64,000 nucleotides of DNA. Source: Cyprinodon diabolis (taxonomy: Eukaryota > Chordata > Actinopteri > Cyprinodontiformes > Cyprinodontidae). The position numbers were made by a program, and so were the translations under genes. The notes under the pieces are model-generated. The model did no database searches and was not told the DNA's origin. It worked only from the letters and a program-made list of their open reading frames with translations. The DNA lies in NCBI GenBank assembly GCA_030533445.1, contig JARPUW010000258.1:372001-436000 (forward strand). Direction: 5' to 3'. Numbering within the stretch: the stretch's first letter is position 1; each line of letters opens with the position of its first letter. Shown piece after piece: positions 9,381 to 22,181 of the stretch.

Positions 9381-12300
9381 ACCATTTTTGGTCAGTTTGT
9401 AGACTGAAACCTCTGGACTCACACAATGTCTTCGGAATTACGGTAGGATTAATACTTTGCCTTAAAAACCCTCCAGACCAACCTAAAGTGGATGAGAGTT
9501 TCAGCCTTTCTCCATTCTTTTTGAGCTGAAGATGGGAGAAAAACGAATCAGACTATGTGTTTTCAACTCGTCATAAATATTTTTCTGAATGACACACATA
9601 CACCAAAGTTGGTATAGTTGGAGTCGAAGGATTGCTGATGCTCATGGTGAAAATGTTTTTTGAATAACTCATACGGTTTTTGATCAGTAGTCGTTTGTTC
9701 GGTGCCGTTCTTCCCATACAAAAAAGCCTGGGAAGAAGAAACCAATAGTGAGTGCAGCTGTTGTCTGTGTCAGTGAGAGGCTCGTTAAGCGTTGTCAAGG
9801 TTACCAAGCTTCAAACAGATTTTACCTCTGCTGTTTTAAACAGCACATATTAATCTAATGGAGGGTGAAAGGACTGATTTAACATTGGGAAATGGATACT
9901 ATATGACTGCTGTACATGACACTTCCCTTGCCACTCAGCACTGATAGACTTTCAAAATAAGACTCCAGGGACCCTACAAAATAAAAGCCTCTATATTTTT
10001 TACATATATTTATTGCTCTATATGGCTCAACATTATGACCCAAACTCAACCCCGTTTTAGAGAATAGACTCTAGGAGACTGTTTAAAACACACCCTATAG
10101 CAAATTTCAAAATAAAAGCCTCCCATTTCCGCTTCATCTACTGCCCTAATAACATGGAAAAAGAGTGATTTAACGATTGGAAAGTAATCAACTATCATTG
10201 ACGGGTCTGAACATTTTCTATAAACACAACTCTGTTGGACTTTCAAAATAAGACTCCAGGGACCCTACAAAATAAAAGCCTCTAGATTATAGTAATGCAT
10301 TAATTGATGCAAATGGCTCAACATTATGACCCAAACTCTTCCAGGTTGTTTTTATTAGACTCTAGTGACCTTTTCAAAACACACCCCAGAGCAAATTTCA
10401 CAATAAAAGTCTCCCATTTACTCTGTAATACAGCAACTATTCACCTAATAACATGGAAAACCAGTGATTTAACATTTGGAAATGGTTTCCATATCACTGC
10501 TGGGCGTGACCCATCTTTTGATGCACATTCATGATAGACTTTCAAAATAAGACTACAAGGACTCTACAGAATAAAAGCCTCTTCCTTATACACACTCATA
10601 CATTCTGGCATATTGCTCATTGCCATTGGTGATTTCATCACTGCAATGGCTCTTAGAAGGCGGGCGGAGCCCGCCAATGGTAACAGGCGGGCGGAGCCCG
10701 CCAAAGGTGATTACATCACTGCAATGGCTCTTAGCAGGCGGGCGGAGCCCGCCCTTGGTGATTTCATCACTGCAATGGCTCTTAGAAGGCGGGCAGAGCC
10801 CGCCATTGGTGATTTTTTTCTTCACTGAGATGGCTCCTAGCAGGCGGGCGAAGCCCGCCAACTGGGCTTTACCCACTGTGTTTCAATATGGACAACCCAT
10901 ATTACCCTTGTGCATCATACGCTGTGCACGTCTATTTCCCAGATTTCAGCACAAGTGGCACACAGCTCTCTTTGCCCATGAACTTGCCCTCTTTCCTTCC
11001 CTCAGCAGCCCTCAAAGGCGTAAGCAGTTGGTCTGGGGAGCCCCGACGTCACTTGCCAGGGCCGTATTGGCCCGGTTCCCCAGACGGGCAGTAGGTGGCC
11101 CCCCTCAAAATTTCTTTAGAAATTTTCTAGTTATTATAATTCTCCCGTATACCCAAAACTTCGGCGCGTAACTAGTCCCGCACGGTTTGGCGGATCGGGC
11201 CCAAAGTTGGCACACGCGTCGGGACCAATGGGGTGATGTGTGCTTGTATAAAACTTTCTCATTAGTCCGAAGGTTTGCGAATTATTAGCGAAAACGTCGC
11301 AAAAAAATCCCATAGGAAATGAATGGGGAGAGGGAAAAAAAAGCATAAAAAACAGCGCTTCACTGTGTCGGCATACATTCACCTAGAAAAACAGTTTAAA
11401 GCTCAGTTTGTAGATAAATCCTTCGTCTATTTAAAACTGAAGACGGTATGTTGATAACTGCTATGGTTTTTGTATAATCAGACCTCAAGCGCCACAAAGT
11501 TTTAGCAAAATCCAGCCTGCTAGAGTGGAGCAACTGAAAAGCTAGAGTGTGAGGCAGGCGTTTTTTAAACACAAAAAAACATTTTAAACTCGCCCTCACG
11601 GCCACATATTTATAGCTAGAGTCACCATTTTTGGTCAGTTTGTAGACTGAAATCTCTGGACCCACACAATATCTTCGGAATTACGGTAGGATTAATACTT
11701 TTCCTTAAAAACCCTCCAGACCGACCTAAAGTCGATGAAAATCAGAGCCGTTTTTCATTGGTTTTGGAGCAGAAGAGGGGAGAAAAACGAATCCGACTAT
11801 GTGTTTTAAACTCGTCATAAATATTTTTCTGAATGACACACATACACCAAAGTTGGCATAGTTGGAGTCGAAGGATGACTGACGCTCACGGTGAAAAAAT
11901 TTTTTGAATAACTCATACGGTTTTTGCTCAGCAGTCGTTTGTTCGGAGGACATTTTAAGCACCTGAAAGCTGAGTGACAGTGACCTGCTGCAGCTAGCTC
12001 AATTAGAAGCTTAGGTGTGATGAAACGTTTTTTCTTTTTCTTTCTCTTCCCATTCAGTTTGTAGATGACCTACAGCCATGAAAGTTACTCCAATTGAAGA
12101 CAAGATATAGCTGTCGCTTAGATAAAAAGAATTTTTCAGACACCTTTTACGGTTTTTACTCAGCAGTCGTTTGTTCGGAGGGGTGCTTTAGCAGCTAAAA
12201 GGTGAGTGAGAGTGAGGTCCTGCAGTTCAAACAAAGGGAGGAGCAGGTGGGCCAACCATTTTGTTTGTGCTTCGTTTTGGGTTGTGAAAGACCTACAGAC

Positions 12301-12549
12301 ATGAAGGTTACCCCAGTCTGAGACAAAGGATAGATGTTGCTTTCACTGAAAGAATTTTTCAGATATCTTTTACGGTTTTTGCTCAGCAGTCGTTTGTTCG
12401 GAGGGTAAGCACCTGGAAGCTAGCTGACAGTTAGCTTCTGCAGCAGCCTGCTAGAGTGCAGCTGCTGAAATCTTAGTGTGAGGCGGCCATTTTTTTAAGA
12501 TCAAACATCTTATTCTCGCCCTCACGGCCACATATTTGGAGCTACAGTC
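9381..12549 (+). repeat. Unit 4 (3169 bp)
   Basis: Same head and tail haplotype as unit 2, including 'ttcagacacc' near 12137. Five GC boxes lie at 10659-10859, with no 66-bp element. A CpG-type change turns the core at about 11463 from acgg to atgg. TATAAAA is at 11247 and the exon-like interval is 12058-12201. Confidence 0.95.
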
Positions 12550-15500
12550 ACCATTTTTGGTCAGTTTGTAGACTGAAACCTCTGGACTCACACAATGTCT
12601 TCGGAATTATGGTAGGATTAATACTTTTCCTTAAAAACCCTCCAGACCAACCTAAAGTCGATGAGTTTCAGCCTTTCTCCATTCTTTTTGAGCTGAAGAT
12701 GGGAGAGAAACGAATCAGACTATGTGTTTTCAAGTCGTCATAAATATTGTTCTGAATGACACACATACACCAAAGTTGGTATACTTGGAGTCGAAGGATT
12801 GCTGATGCTCATGGTGAAAATGTTTTTTGAATAACTCATACGGTTTTTGATCAGTAGTCGTTTGTTTTCGTTGCCGTTCTTCCCATACAAAAAAGCCTGG
12901 GAAGAAGAAACCAATAGTGAGTGCAGCTGTTGTCTGTGTCAGTGAGAGGCTCGTTAAGCGTTGTCAAGGTTACCAAGCTTCAAACAGATTTTACCTCTGC
13001 TGTTTTAAACAGCACATATTAATCTAATGGAGGGTGAAAGGACTGATTTAACATTGGGAAATGGATACTATATGACTGCTGTCCATGACACTTCCCTTGC
13101 CACTCAGCACTGATAGACTTTCAAAATAAGACTCCAGGGACCCTACAAAATAAAAGCCTCTATATTTTTTACATATATTTATTGCCCTATATGGCTCAAT
13201 ATTATGACCCAAACTCAACCCCGTTTTAGAGAATAGACTCTAGGAGACTGTTTAAAACACACCCTATAGCAAATTTCAAAATAAAAGCCTCCCATTTCCG
13301 CTTCATCTACTGCCCTAATAACATGGAAAAAGAGTGATTTAACGATTGGAAAGTAATCAACTATCATTGACGGGTCTGAACATTTTCTATAAACACAACT
13401 CTGTTGGACTTTCAAAATAAGACTCCAGCGACCCTACAAAATAAAAGCCTCTAGATTATACTAATGCATTAATTGATGCAAATGGCTCAACATTATGACC
13501 CAAACTCTTCCAGGTTGTTTTTATTAGACTCTAGTGACCTTTTCAAAACACACCCAGAGCAAATTTCACAATAAAAGTCTCCCATTTACTCTGTAATACA
13601 GCAACTATTCACCTAATAACATGGAAAACCAGTGATTTAACATTTGGAAATTGATTCTATATAACTGCTGGGCATGACCCATCTTTAGATGCACTTCCAT
13701 GATAGACTTTCAAAATAAGACTCCAGGGACTCTACAGAATAAAAGCCTCTTCCTTATACACACTCATACATTCTGGCATATTGCTCATTGCCATTTGTAA
13801 TTTCATCACTGCAATGGCTCTTAGAAGGCGGGCGGAGCCCGCCATTGGTGATTTCATCACTGCAATGGCTCTTAGAAGGCGGGCGGAGCCCGCCATTGGT
13901 GATTTCATCACTGCAATGGCTCTTAGCAGGCGGGCAGAGCCCGCCATTGGTGATTTTTTTCATCGCTGCAAGGGCTCCTAGCAGGCGGGCGGAGCCCACC
14001 AACTGAGCTTTACCCACTGCGGTTCAATATGGACAACCCATATTACCCTTTTGCATCATACGCTGTGCACGTCTATTTCCCAGATTTCAGCACAAGTGGC
14101 ACACAGCTCTCTTTGCCCATGACCTAGCCCTCTTTCCTTCCCTCAGCAGCCCTCAAAGGCGTAAGCAGTTGGTCTGGGGAGCCCCGACATCACTTGCCAG
14201 GGCCGTATTGGCCCTGTTCCCCAGACGGGCAGTAGGTGGCCCCCCTCAAAATTTCTTTAGAAATTTTCTAGTTATTATAATTCTCCCGTATACCCAAAAC
14301 TTCGGCGCGTAACTAGTCCCGCACGGTTTGGCGGATCGGGCCCAAAGTTGGCACACGCGTCGGGACCAATGGGGTGATGTGTGCTTGTATAAAACTTTCT
14401 CATTAGTCCGAAGGTTTGCGAATTATTAGCGAAAACGTCGCAAAAAAATCCCATAGGAAATGAATGGGGAGAGGAAAAAAAAAGCATAAAAAACAGCACT
14501 TCACTGTGTCGGCATACATTCACCTAGAAAAACAGTTTGAAGCTCAGTTTGTAGATAAATCCTTCGTCTATTTAAAACTGAAGACGGTATGTTGATAACT
14601 GCTACGGTTTTTGTATAATCAGACCTCAAGCGCCACAAAGTTTTAGCAAAATCCAGCCTGCTAGAGTGGAGCAACTGAAAAGCTAGAGTGTGAGGCAGGC
14701 GTTTTTTAAACACAAAAAAACATTTTAAACTCGCCCTCACGGCCACATATTTATAGCTAGAGTCACCATTTTTGGTCAGTTTGTAGACTGAAATCTCTGG
14801 ACCCACACAATATCTTCGGAATTACGGTAGGATTAATACTTTTCCTTAAAAACCCTCCAGACCGACCTAAAGTCGATGAAAATCAGAGCCGTTTTTCATT
14901 GGTTTTGGAGCAGAAGAGGGGAGAAAAACGAATCCGACTATGTGTTTTAAACTCGTCATAAATATTTTTCTGAATGACACACATACACCAAAGTTGGCAT
15001 AGTTGGAGTCGAAGGATGACTGACGCTCACGGTGAAAAAATTTTTTGAATAACTCATACGGTTTTTGCTCAGCAGTCGTTTGTTCGGAGGACATTTTAAG
15101 CACCTGAAAGCTGAGTGACAGTGACCTGCTGCAGCTAGCTCAATTAGAAGCTTAGGTGTGATGAAACGTTTTTTCTTTTTCTTTCTCTTCCCATTCAGTT
15201 TGTAGATGACCTACAGCCATGAAAGTTACTCCAATTGAAGACAAGATATAGCTGTCGCTTAGATAAAAAGAATTTTTCAGATACCTTTTACGGTTTTTAC
15301 TCAGCAGTCGTTTGTTCGGAGGGGTGCTTTAGCAGCTAAAAGGTGAGTGAGAGTGAGGTCCTGCAGTTCAAACAAAGGGAGGAGCAGGTGGGCCAACCAT
15401 TTTGTTTGTGCTTCGTTTTGGGTTGTGAAAGACCTACAGACATGAAGGTTACCCCAGTCTGAGACAAAGGATAGATGTTGCTTTCACTGAAAGAATTTTT

Positions 15501-15689
15501 CAGATATCTTTTACGGTTTTTGCTCAGCAGTCGTTTGTTCGGAGGGTAAGCACCTGGAAGCTAGCTGACAGTTAGCTTCTGCAGCAGCCTGCTAGAGTGC
15601 AGCTGCTGAAATCTTAGTGTGAGGCGGCCATTTTTTAAGATCAAACATCTTATTCTCGCCCTCACGGCCACATATTTGGAGCTACAGTC
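12550..15689 (+). repeat. Unit 5 (3140 bp), sister of unit 3
   Basis: Shares with unit 3 the four-base head deletion, 'caatattatgaccc' near 13197, the variant alpha repeat ('ttgattctatataactg' near 13650) and the variant region around 14125-14220. It has four GC boxes at 13827-14000, the last with a broken stem. TATAAAA is at 14388 and the exon-like interval is 15199-15342. Confidence 0.95.
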
Positions 15690-18600
15690 ACCATTTTTGG
15701 TCAGTTTGTAGACTGAAACCTCTGGACTCACACAATGTCTTCGGAATTACGGTAGGATTAATACTTTGCCTTAAAAACCCTCCAGACCAACCTAAAGTGG
15801 ATGAGAGTTTCAGCCTTTCTCCATTCTTTTTGAGCTGAAGATGGGAGAAAAACGAATCAGACTATGTGTTTTCAACTCGTCATAAATATTTTTCTGAATG
15901 ACACACATACACCAAAGTTGGTATAGTTGGAGTCGAAGGATTGCTGATGCTCATGGTGAAAATGTTTTTTGAATAACTCATACGGTTTTTGATCAGTAGT
16001 CGTTTGTTCGGTGCCGTTCTTCCCATACAAAAAAGCCTGGGAAGAAGAAACCAATAGTGAGTGCAGCTGTTGTCTGTGTCAGTGAGAGGCTCGTTAAGCG
16101 TTGTCAAGGTTACCAAGCTTCAAACAGATTTTACCTCTGCTGTTTTAAACAGCACATATTAATCTAATGGAGGGTGAAAGGACTGATTTAACATTGGGAA
16201 ATGGATACTATATGACTGCTGTACATGACACTTCCCTTGCCACTCAGCACTGATAGACTTTCAAAATAAGACTCCAGGGACCCTACAAAATAAAAGCCTC
16301 TATATTTTTTACATATATTTATTGCTCTATATGGCTCAACATTATGACCCAAACTCAACCCCGTTTTAGAGAATAGACTCTAGGAGACTGTTTAAAACAC
16401 ACCCTATAGCAAATTTCAAAATAAAAGCCTCCCATTTCCGCTTCATCTACTGCCCTAATAACATGGAAAAAGAGTGATTTAACGATTGGAAAGTAATCAA
16501 CTATCATTGACGGGTCTGAACATTTTCTATAAACACAACTCTGTTGGACTTTCAAAATAAGACTCCAGGGACCCTACAAAATAAAAGCCTCTAGATTATA
16601 GTAATGCATTAATTGATGCAAATGGCTCAACATTATGACCCAAACTCTTCCAGGTTGTTTTTATTAGACTCTAGTGACCTTTTCAAAACACACCCCAGAG
16701 CAAATTTCACAATAAAAGTCTCCCATTTACTCTGTAATACAGCAACTATTCACCTAATAACATGGAAAACCAGTGATTTAACATTTGGAAATGGATTCTA
16801 TATCACTGCTGGGCGTGACCCATCTTTTGATGCACATTCATGATAGACTTTCAAAATAAGACTACAAGGACTCTACAGAATAAAAGCCTCTTCCTTATAC
16901 ACACTCATACATTCTGGCATATTGCTCATTGCCATTGGTGATTTCATCACTGCAATGGCTCTTAGAAGGCGGGCGGAGCCCGCCAATGGTAACAGGCGGG
17001 CGGAGCCCGCCAAAGGTGATTACATCACTGCAATGGCTCTTAGCAGGTGATTTCATCACTGCAATGGCTCTTAGAAGGCGGGCAGAGCCCGCCATTGGTG
17101 ATTTTTTTCTTCACTGAGATGGCTCCTAGCAGGCGGGCGAAGCCCGCCAACTGGGCTTTACCCACTGTGTTTCAATATGGACAACCCATATTACCCTTGT
17201 GCATCATACTCTGTGCACGTCTATTTCCCAGATTTCAGCACAAGTGGCACACAGCTCTCTTTGCCCATGAACTTGCCCTCTTTCCTTCCCTCAGCAGCCC
17301 TCAAAGGCGTAAGCAGTTGGTCTGGGGAGCCCCGACGTCACTTGCCAGGGCCGTATTGGCCCGGTTCCCCAGACGGGCAGTAGGTGGCCCCCCTCAAAAT
17401 TTCTTTAGAAATTTTCTAGTTATTGGGGGGCCACATGCCGAAGGCATGGCCCACCTACTACTATTGCACATATTTATTCCGCGTATTATTATTATTATAA
17501 TTCTCCCGTATACCCAAAACTTCGGCGCGTAACTAGTCCCGCACGGTTTGGCGGATCGGGCCCAAAGTTGGCACACGCGTCGGGACCAATGGGGTGATGT
17601 GTGCTTGTATAAAACTTTCTCATTAGTCCGAAGGTTTGCGAATTATTAGCGAAAACGTCGCAAAAAAATCCCATAGGAAATGAATGGGGAGAGGAAAAAA
17701 AAAGCATAAAAAACAGCACTTCACTGTGTCGGCATACATTCACCTAGAAAAACAGTTTGAAGCTCAGTTTGTAGATAAATCCTTCGTCTATTTAAAACTG
17801 AAGACGGTATGTTGATAACTGCTACGGTTTTTGTATAATCAGACCTCAAGCGCCACAAAGTTTTAGCAAAATCCAGCCTGCTAGAGTGGAGCAACTGAAA
17901 AGCTAGAGTGTGAGGCAGGCGTTTTTTAAACACAAAAAAACATTTTAAACTCACCCTCACGGCCACATATTTATAGCTAGAGTCACCATTTTTGGTCAGT
18001 TTGTAGACTGAAATCTCTGGACCCACACAATATCTTCGGAATTACGGTAGGATTAATACTTTTCCTTAAAAACCCTCCAGACCGACCTAAAGTCGATGAA
18101 AATCAGAGCCGTTTTTCATTGGTTTTGGAGCAGAAGAGGGGAGAAAAACGAATCCGACTATGTGTTTTAAACTCGTCATAAATATTTTTCTGAATGACAC
18201 ACATACACCAAAGTTGGCATAGTTGGAGTCGAAGGATGACTGACGCTCACGGTGAAAAAATTTTTTGAATAACTCATACGGTTTTTGCTCAGCAGTCGTT
18301 TGTTCGGAGGACATTTTAAGCACCTGAAAGCTGAGTGACAGTGACCTGCTGCAGCTAGCTCAATTAGAAGCTTAGGTGTGATGAAACGTTTTTTCTTTTT
18401 CTTTCTCTTCCCATTCAGTTTGTAGATGACCTACAGCCATGAAAGTTACTCCAATTGAAGACAAGATATAGCTGTCGCTTAGATAAAAAGAATTTTTCAG
18501 ATACCTTTTACGGTTTTTACTCAGCAGTCGTTTGTTCGGAGGGGTGCTTTAGCAGCTAAAAGGTGAGTGAGAGTGAGGTCCTGCAGTTCAAACAAAGGGA

Positions 18601-18909
18601 GGAGCAGGTGGGCCAACCATTTTGTTTGTGCTTCGTTTTGGGTTGTGAAAGACCTACAGACATGAAGGTTACCCCAGTCTGAGACAAAGGATAGATGTTG
18701 CTTTCACTGAAAGAATTTTTCAGATATCTTTTACGGTTTTTGCTCAGCAGTCGTTTGTTCGGAGGGTAAGCACCTGGAAGCTAGCTGACAGTTAGCTTCT
18801 GCAGCAGCCTGCTAGAGTGCAGCTGCTGAAATCTTAGTGTGAGGCGGCCATTTTTTAAGATCAAACATCTTATTCTCGCCCTCACGGCCACATATTTGGA
18901 GCTACAGTC
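15690..18909 (+). repeat. Unit 6 (3220 bp), one 66-bp element
   Basis: The head is of the unit 2/4 type. The GC minisatellite (16968-17148) has four boxes; the third was removed by a 20-base deletion at about 17047. One 66-bp hairpin element lies at 17425-17490 within the ATT tract. TATAAAA is at 17608 and the exon-like interval is 18419-18562. Confidence 0.95.
17425..17490. repeat. 66-bp hairpin element, one copy (unit 6)
   Basis: The element begins with GGGGGGCCAC, contains CATGCC-GAA-GGCATG, and ends 'ccgcgtattatt'. Read on the minus strand, GGGCCA/TGGCCC extends the stem with a 2-base bulge. It follows 'ctagttatt', as in unit 7 but unlike the other carriers, where it follows 'ctagtt' directly. 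Confidence 0.9.
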
Positions 18910-21900
18910 ACCATTTTTGGTCAGTTTGTAGACTGAAACCTCTGGACTCACACAATGTCTTCGGAATTACGGTAGGATTAATACTTTGCCTTAAAAACCC
19001 TCCAGACCAACCTAAAGTGGATGAGAGTTTCAGCCTTTCTCCATTCTTTTTGAGCTGAAGATGGGAGAAAAACGAATCAGACTATGTGTTTTCAACTCGT
19101 CATAAATATTTTTCTGAATGACACACATACACCAAAGTTGGTATAGTTGGAGTCGAAGGATTGCTGATGCTCATGGTGAAAATGTTTTTTGAATAACTCA
19201 TACGGTTTTTGATCAGTAGTCGTTTGTTCGGTGCCGTTCTTCCCATACAAAAAAGCCTGGGAAGAAGAAACCAATAGTGAGTGCAGCTGTTGTCTGTGTC
19301 AGTGAGAGGCTCGTTAAGCGTTGTCAAGGTTACCAAGCTTCAAACAGATTTTACCTCTGCTGTTTTAAACAGCACATATTAATCTAATGGAGGGTGAAAG
19401 CACTGATTTAACATTGGGAAATGGATACTATATGACTGCCGTCCATGACACTTCCCTTGCCACTCAGCACTGATAGACTTTCAAAATAAGACTCCAGGGA
19501 CCCTTCAAAATAAAAGCCTCTATATTTTTTACATATATTTATTGCCCTATATGGCTCAACATTATGACCCAAACTCAACCCCATTTTAGAGAATAGACTC
19601 TAGGAGACTGTTTAAAACACACCCTATGGCAAATTTCAAAATAAAAGCCTCCCATTTCCGCTTCATCTACTGCCCTAATAAAATGGAAAAAGAGTGATTT
19701 AACGATTGGAAAGTCATCAACTATCATTGATGGGTCTGAACATTTTCTCTAAACACAACTCTGTTGGACTTTCAAAATAAGACTCCAGGGACCCTACAAA
19801 ATAAAAGCCTCTAGATTATACTAATGCATTAATTGATGCAAATGGCTCAACATTATGACCCAAACTCTTCCAGGTTGTTTTTATTAGACTCTAGTGACCT
19901 TTTCAAAACACACCCCAGAGCAAATTTCACAATAAAAGTCCCCCATTTACTCTGTAATACAGGAACTATTCACCTAATAACATGGAAAACCAGTGATTTA
20001 ACATTTGGAAATGGATTCTATATCACTGCTGGGCATGACCCATCTATAGATGCACTTCCATGATAGACTTTCAAAATAAGACTACAGGGACTCTACAAAA
20101 TAAAAGCCTCTTCCTTATACACACTCATACATTCTGGCATATTGCTTATAGCCATTTGTAATTTCATCACTGCAATGGCTCTTAGAAGGCGGGCGGAGCC
20201 CGCCATTGGTGATTTCATCACTGCAATGGCTGTTAGGAGGCGGGCGGAGCCCGCCAATGGTGATTTTTTTCATCACTGCAATGGCTCCTAGCAGGCGGGC
20301 GGAGCCCGCCATTGGTGATTTCATCACTGCAATGGCTCTTAGCAGGCGGGCAATGCCCGCCATTGGGGATTTTTTTCATCGCTGCAAGGGCTCCTAGCAG
20401 GCGGGCGGAGCCCACCAACTGAGCTTTACCCACTGCGGTTCAATATGGACAACCCATATTACCCTTGTGCATCATACGCTGTGCACGTCTATTACCCAGA
20501 TTTCAGCACAGGTGGCACACAGCTCTCTTTGCCCATGACCTAGCCCTCTTTCCTTCCCTCAGCAGCCCTCAAAGGCATAAGCAGTTGGTCTGGGGAGCCC
20601 CGACATCACTTGCCAGGGCCGTATTGGCCCGGTTCCCCAGACGGGCAGTAGGTGGCCCCCCTCAAAATTTCTTTAGAAATTTTCTAGTTATTGGGGGGCC
20701 ACATGCCGAAGGCATGGCCCACCTACTACTATTGCACATATTTATTCCGCGTATTATTATTATTATTATAATTCTCCCGTATACCCAAAACTTCGGCGCG
20801 TAACTAGTCCCGCACGGTTTGGCGGATCGGGCCCAAAGTTGGCACACGCGTCGGGACCAATGGGGTGATGTGTGCTTGTATAAAACTTTCTCATTAGTCC
20901 GAAGGTTTGCGAATTATTAGCGAAAACGTCGCAAAAAAATCCCATAGGAAATGAATGGGGAGAGGAAAAAAAAAGCATAAAAAACAGCACTTCACTGTGT
21001 CGGCATACATTCACCTAGAAAAACAGTTTGAAGCTCAGTTTGTAGATAAATCCTTCGTCTATTTAAAACTGAAGACGGTATGTTGATAACTGCTACGGTT
21101 TTTGTATAATCAGACCTCAAGCGCCACAAAGTTTTAGCAAAATCCAGCCTGCTAGAGTGGAGCAACTGAAAAGCTAGAGTGTGAGGCAGGCGTTTTTTAA
21201 ACACAAAAAAACATTTTAAACTCGCCCTCACGGCCACATATTTATAGCTAGAGTCACCATTTTTGGTCAGTTTGTAGACTGAAATCTCTGGACCCACACA
21301 ATATCTTCGGAATTACGGTAGGATTAATACTTTTCCTTAAAAACCCTCCAGACCGACCTAAAGTCGATGAAAATCAGAGCCGTTTTTCATTGGTTTTGGA
21401 GCAGAAGAGGGGAGAAAAACGAATCAGACTATGTGTTTTAAACTCGTCATAAATATTTTTCTGAATGACACACATACACCAAAGTTGGCATAGTTGGAGT
21501 CGAAGGATGACTGACGCTCACGGTGAAAAAATTTTTTGAATAACTCATACGGTTTTTGCTCAGCAGTCGTTTGTTCGGAGGACATTTTAAGCACCTGAAA
21601 GCTGAGTGACATTGACCTGCTGCAGCTAGCTCAATTAGAAGCTTAGGTGTGATGAAACGTTTTTTCTTTTTCTTTCTCTTCCCATTCAGTTTGTAGATGA
21701 TCTACAGCCATGAAAGTTACTCCAATTGAAGACAAGATATAGCTGTCGCTTAGATAAAAAGAATTTTTCAGATACCTTTTACGGTTTTTACTCAGCAGTC
21801 GTTTGTTCGGAGGGGTGCTTTAGCAGCTAAAAGGTGAGTGAGAGTGAGGTCCTGCAGTTAAAAGAAAGGGAGGAGCAGGTGGGCCAACCATTTTGTTTGT

Positions 21901-22181
21901 GCTTCGTTTTGGGTTGTGAAAGACCTACAGACATGAAGGTTACCCCAGTCTGAGACAAAGGATAGATGTTGCTTTCACTGAAAGAATTTTTCAGATATCT
22001 TTTACGGTTTTTGCTCAGCAGTCGTTTGTTCGGAGGGTAAGCACCTGGAAGCTAGCTGACAGTTAGCTTCTGCAGCAGCCTGCTAGAGTGCAGCTGCTGA
22101 AATCTTAGTGTGAGGCGGCCATTTTTTTCAGATCAAACATCTTATTCTCGCCCTCACGGCCACATATTTGGAGCTACAGTC
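18910..22181 (+). repeat. Unit 7 (3272 bp), divergent alpha block
   Basis: The head is of the unit 2 type, but the first half of the alpha block (about 19400-19760) carries many variants otherwise seen only in unit 20, such as 'gtgaaagcactg', 'gacccttcaaaa' and 'aaagtcatcaac'. The GC minisatellite (20188-20416) has five boxes in a different arrangement, one with an 'aat' loop. One 66-bp element is at 20693-20758. TATAAAA is at 20879 and the exon-like interval is 21690-21833. Confidence 0.95.
20693..20758. repeat. 66-bp hairpin element, one copy (unit 7)
   Basis: Same sequence and same left junction ('ctagttatt') as the unit 6 copy, followed by a slightly longer ATT run. Confidence 0.9.
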
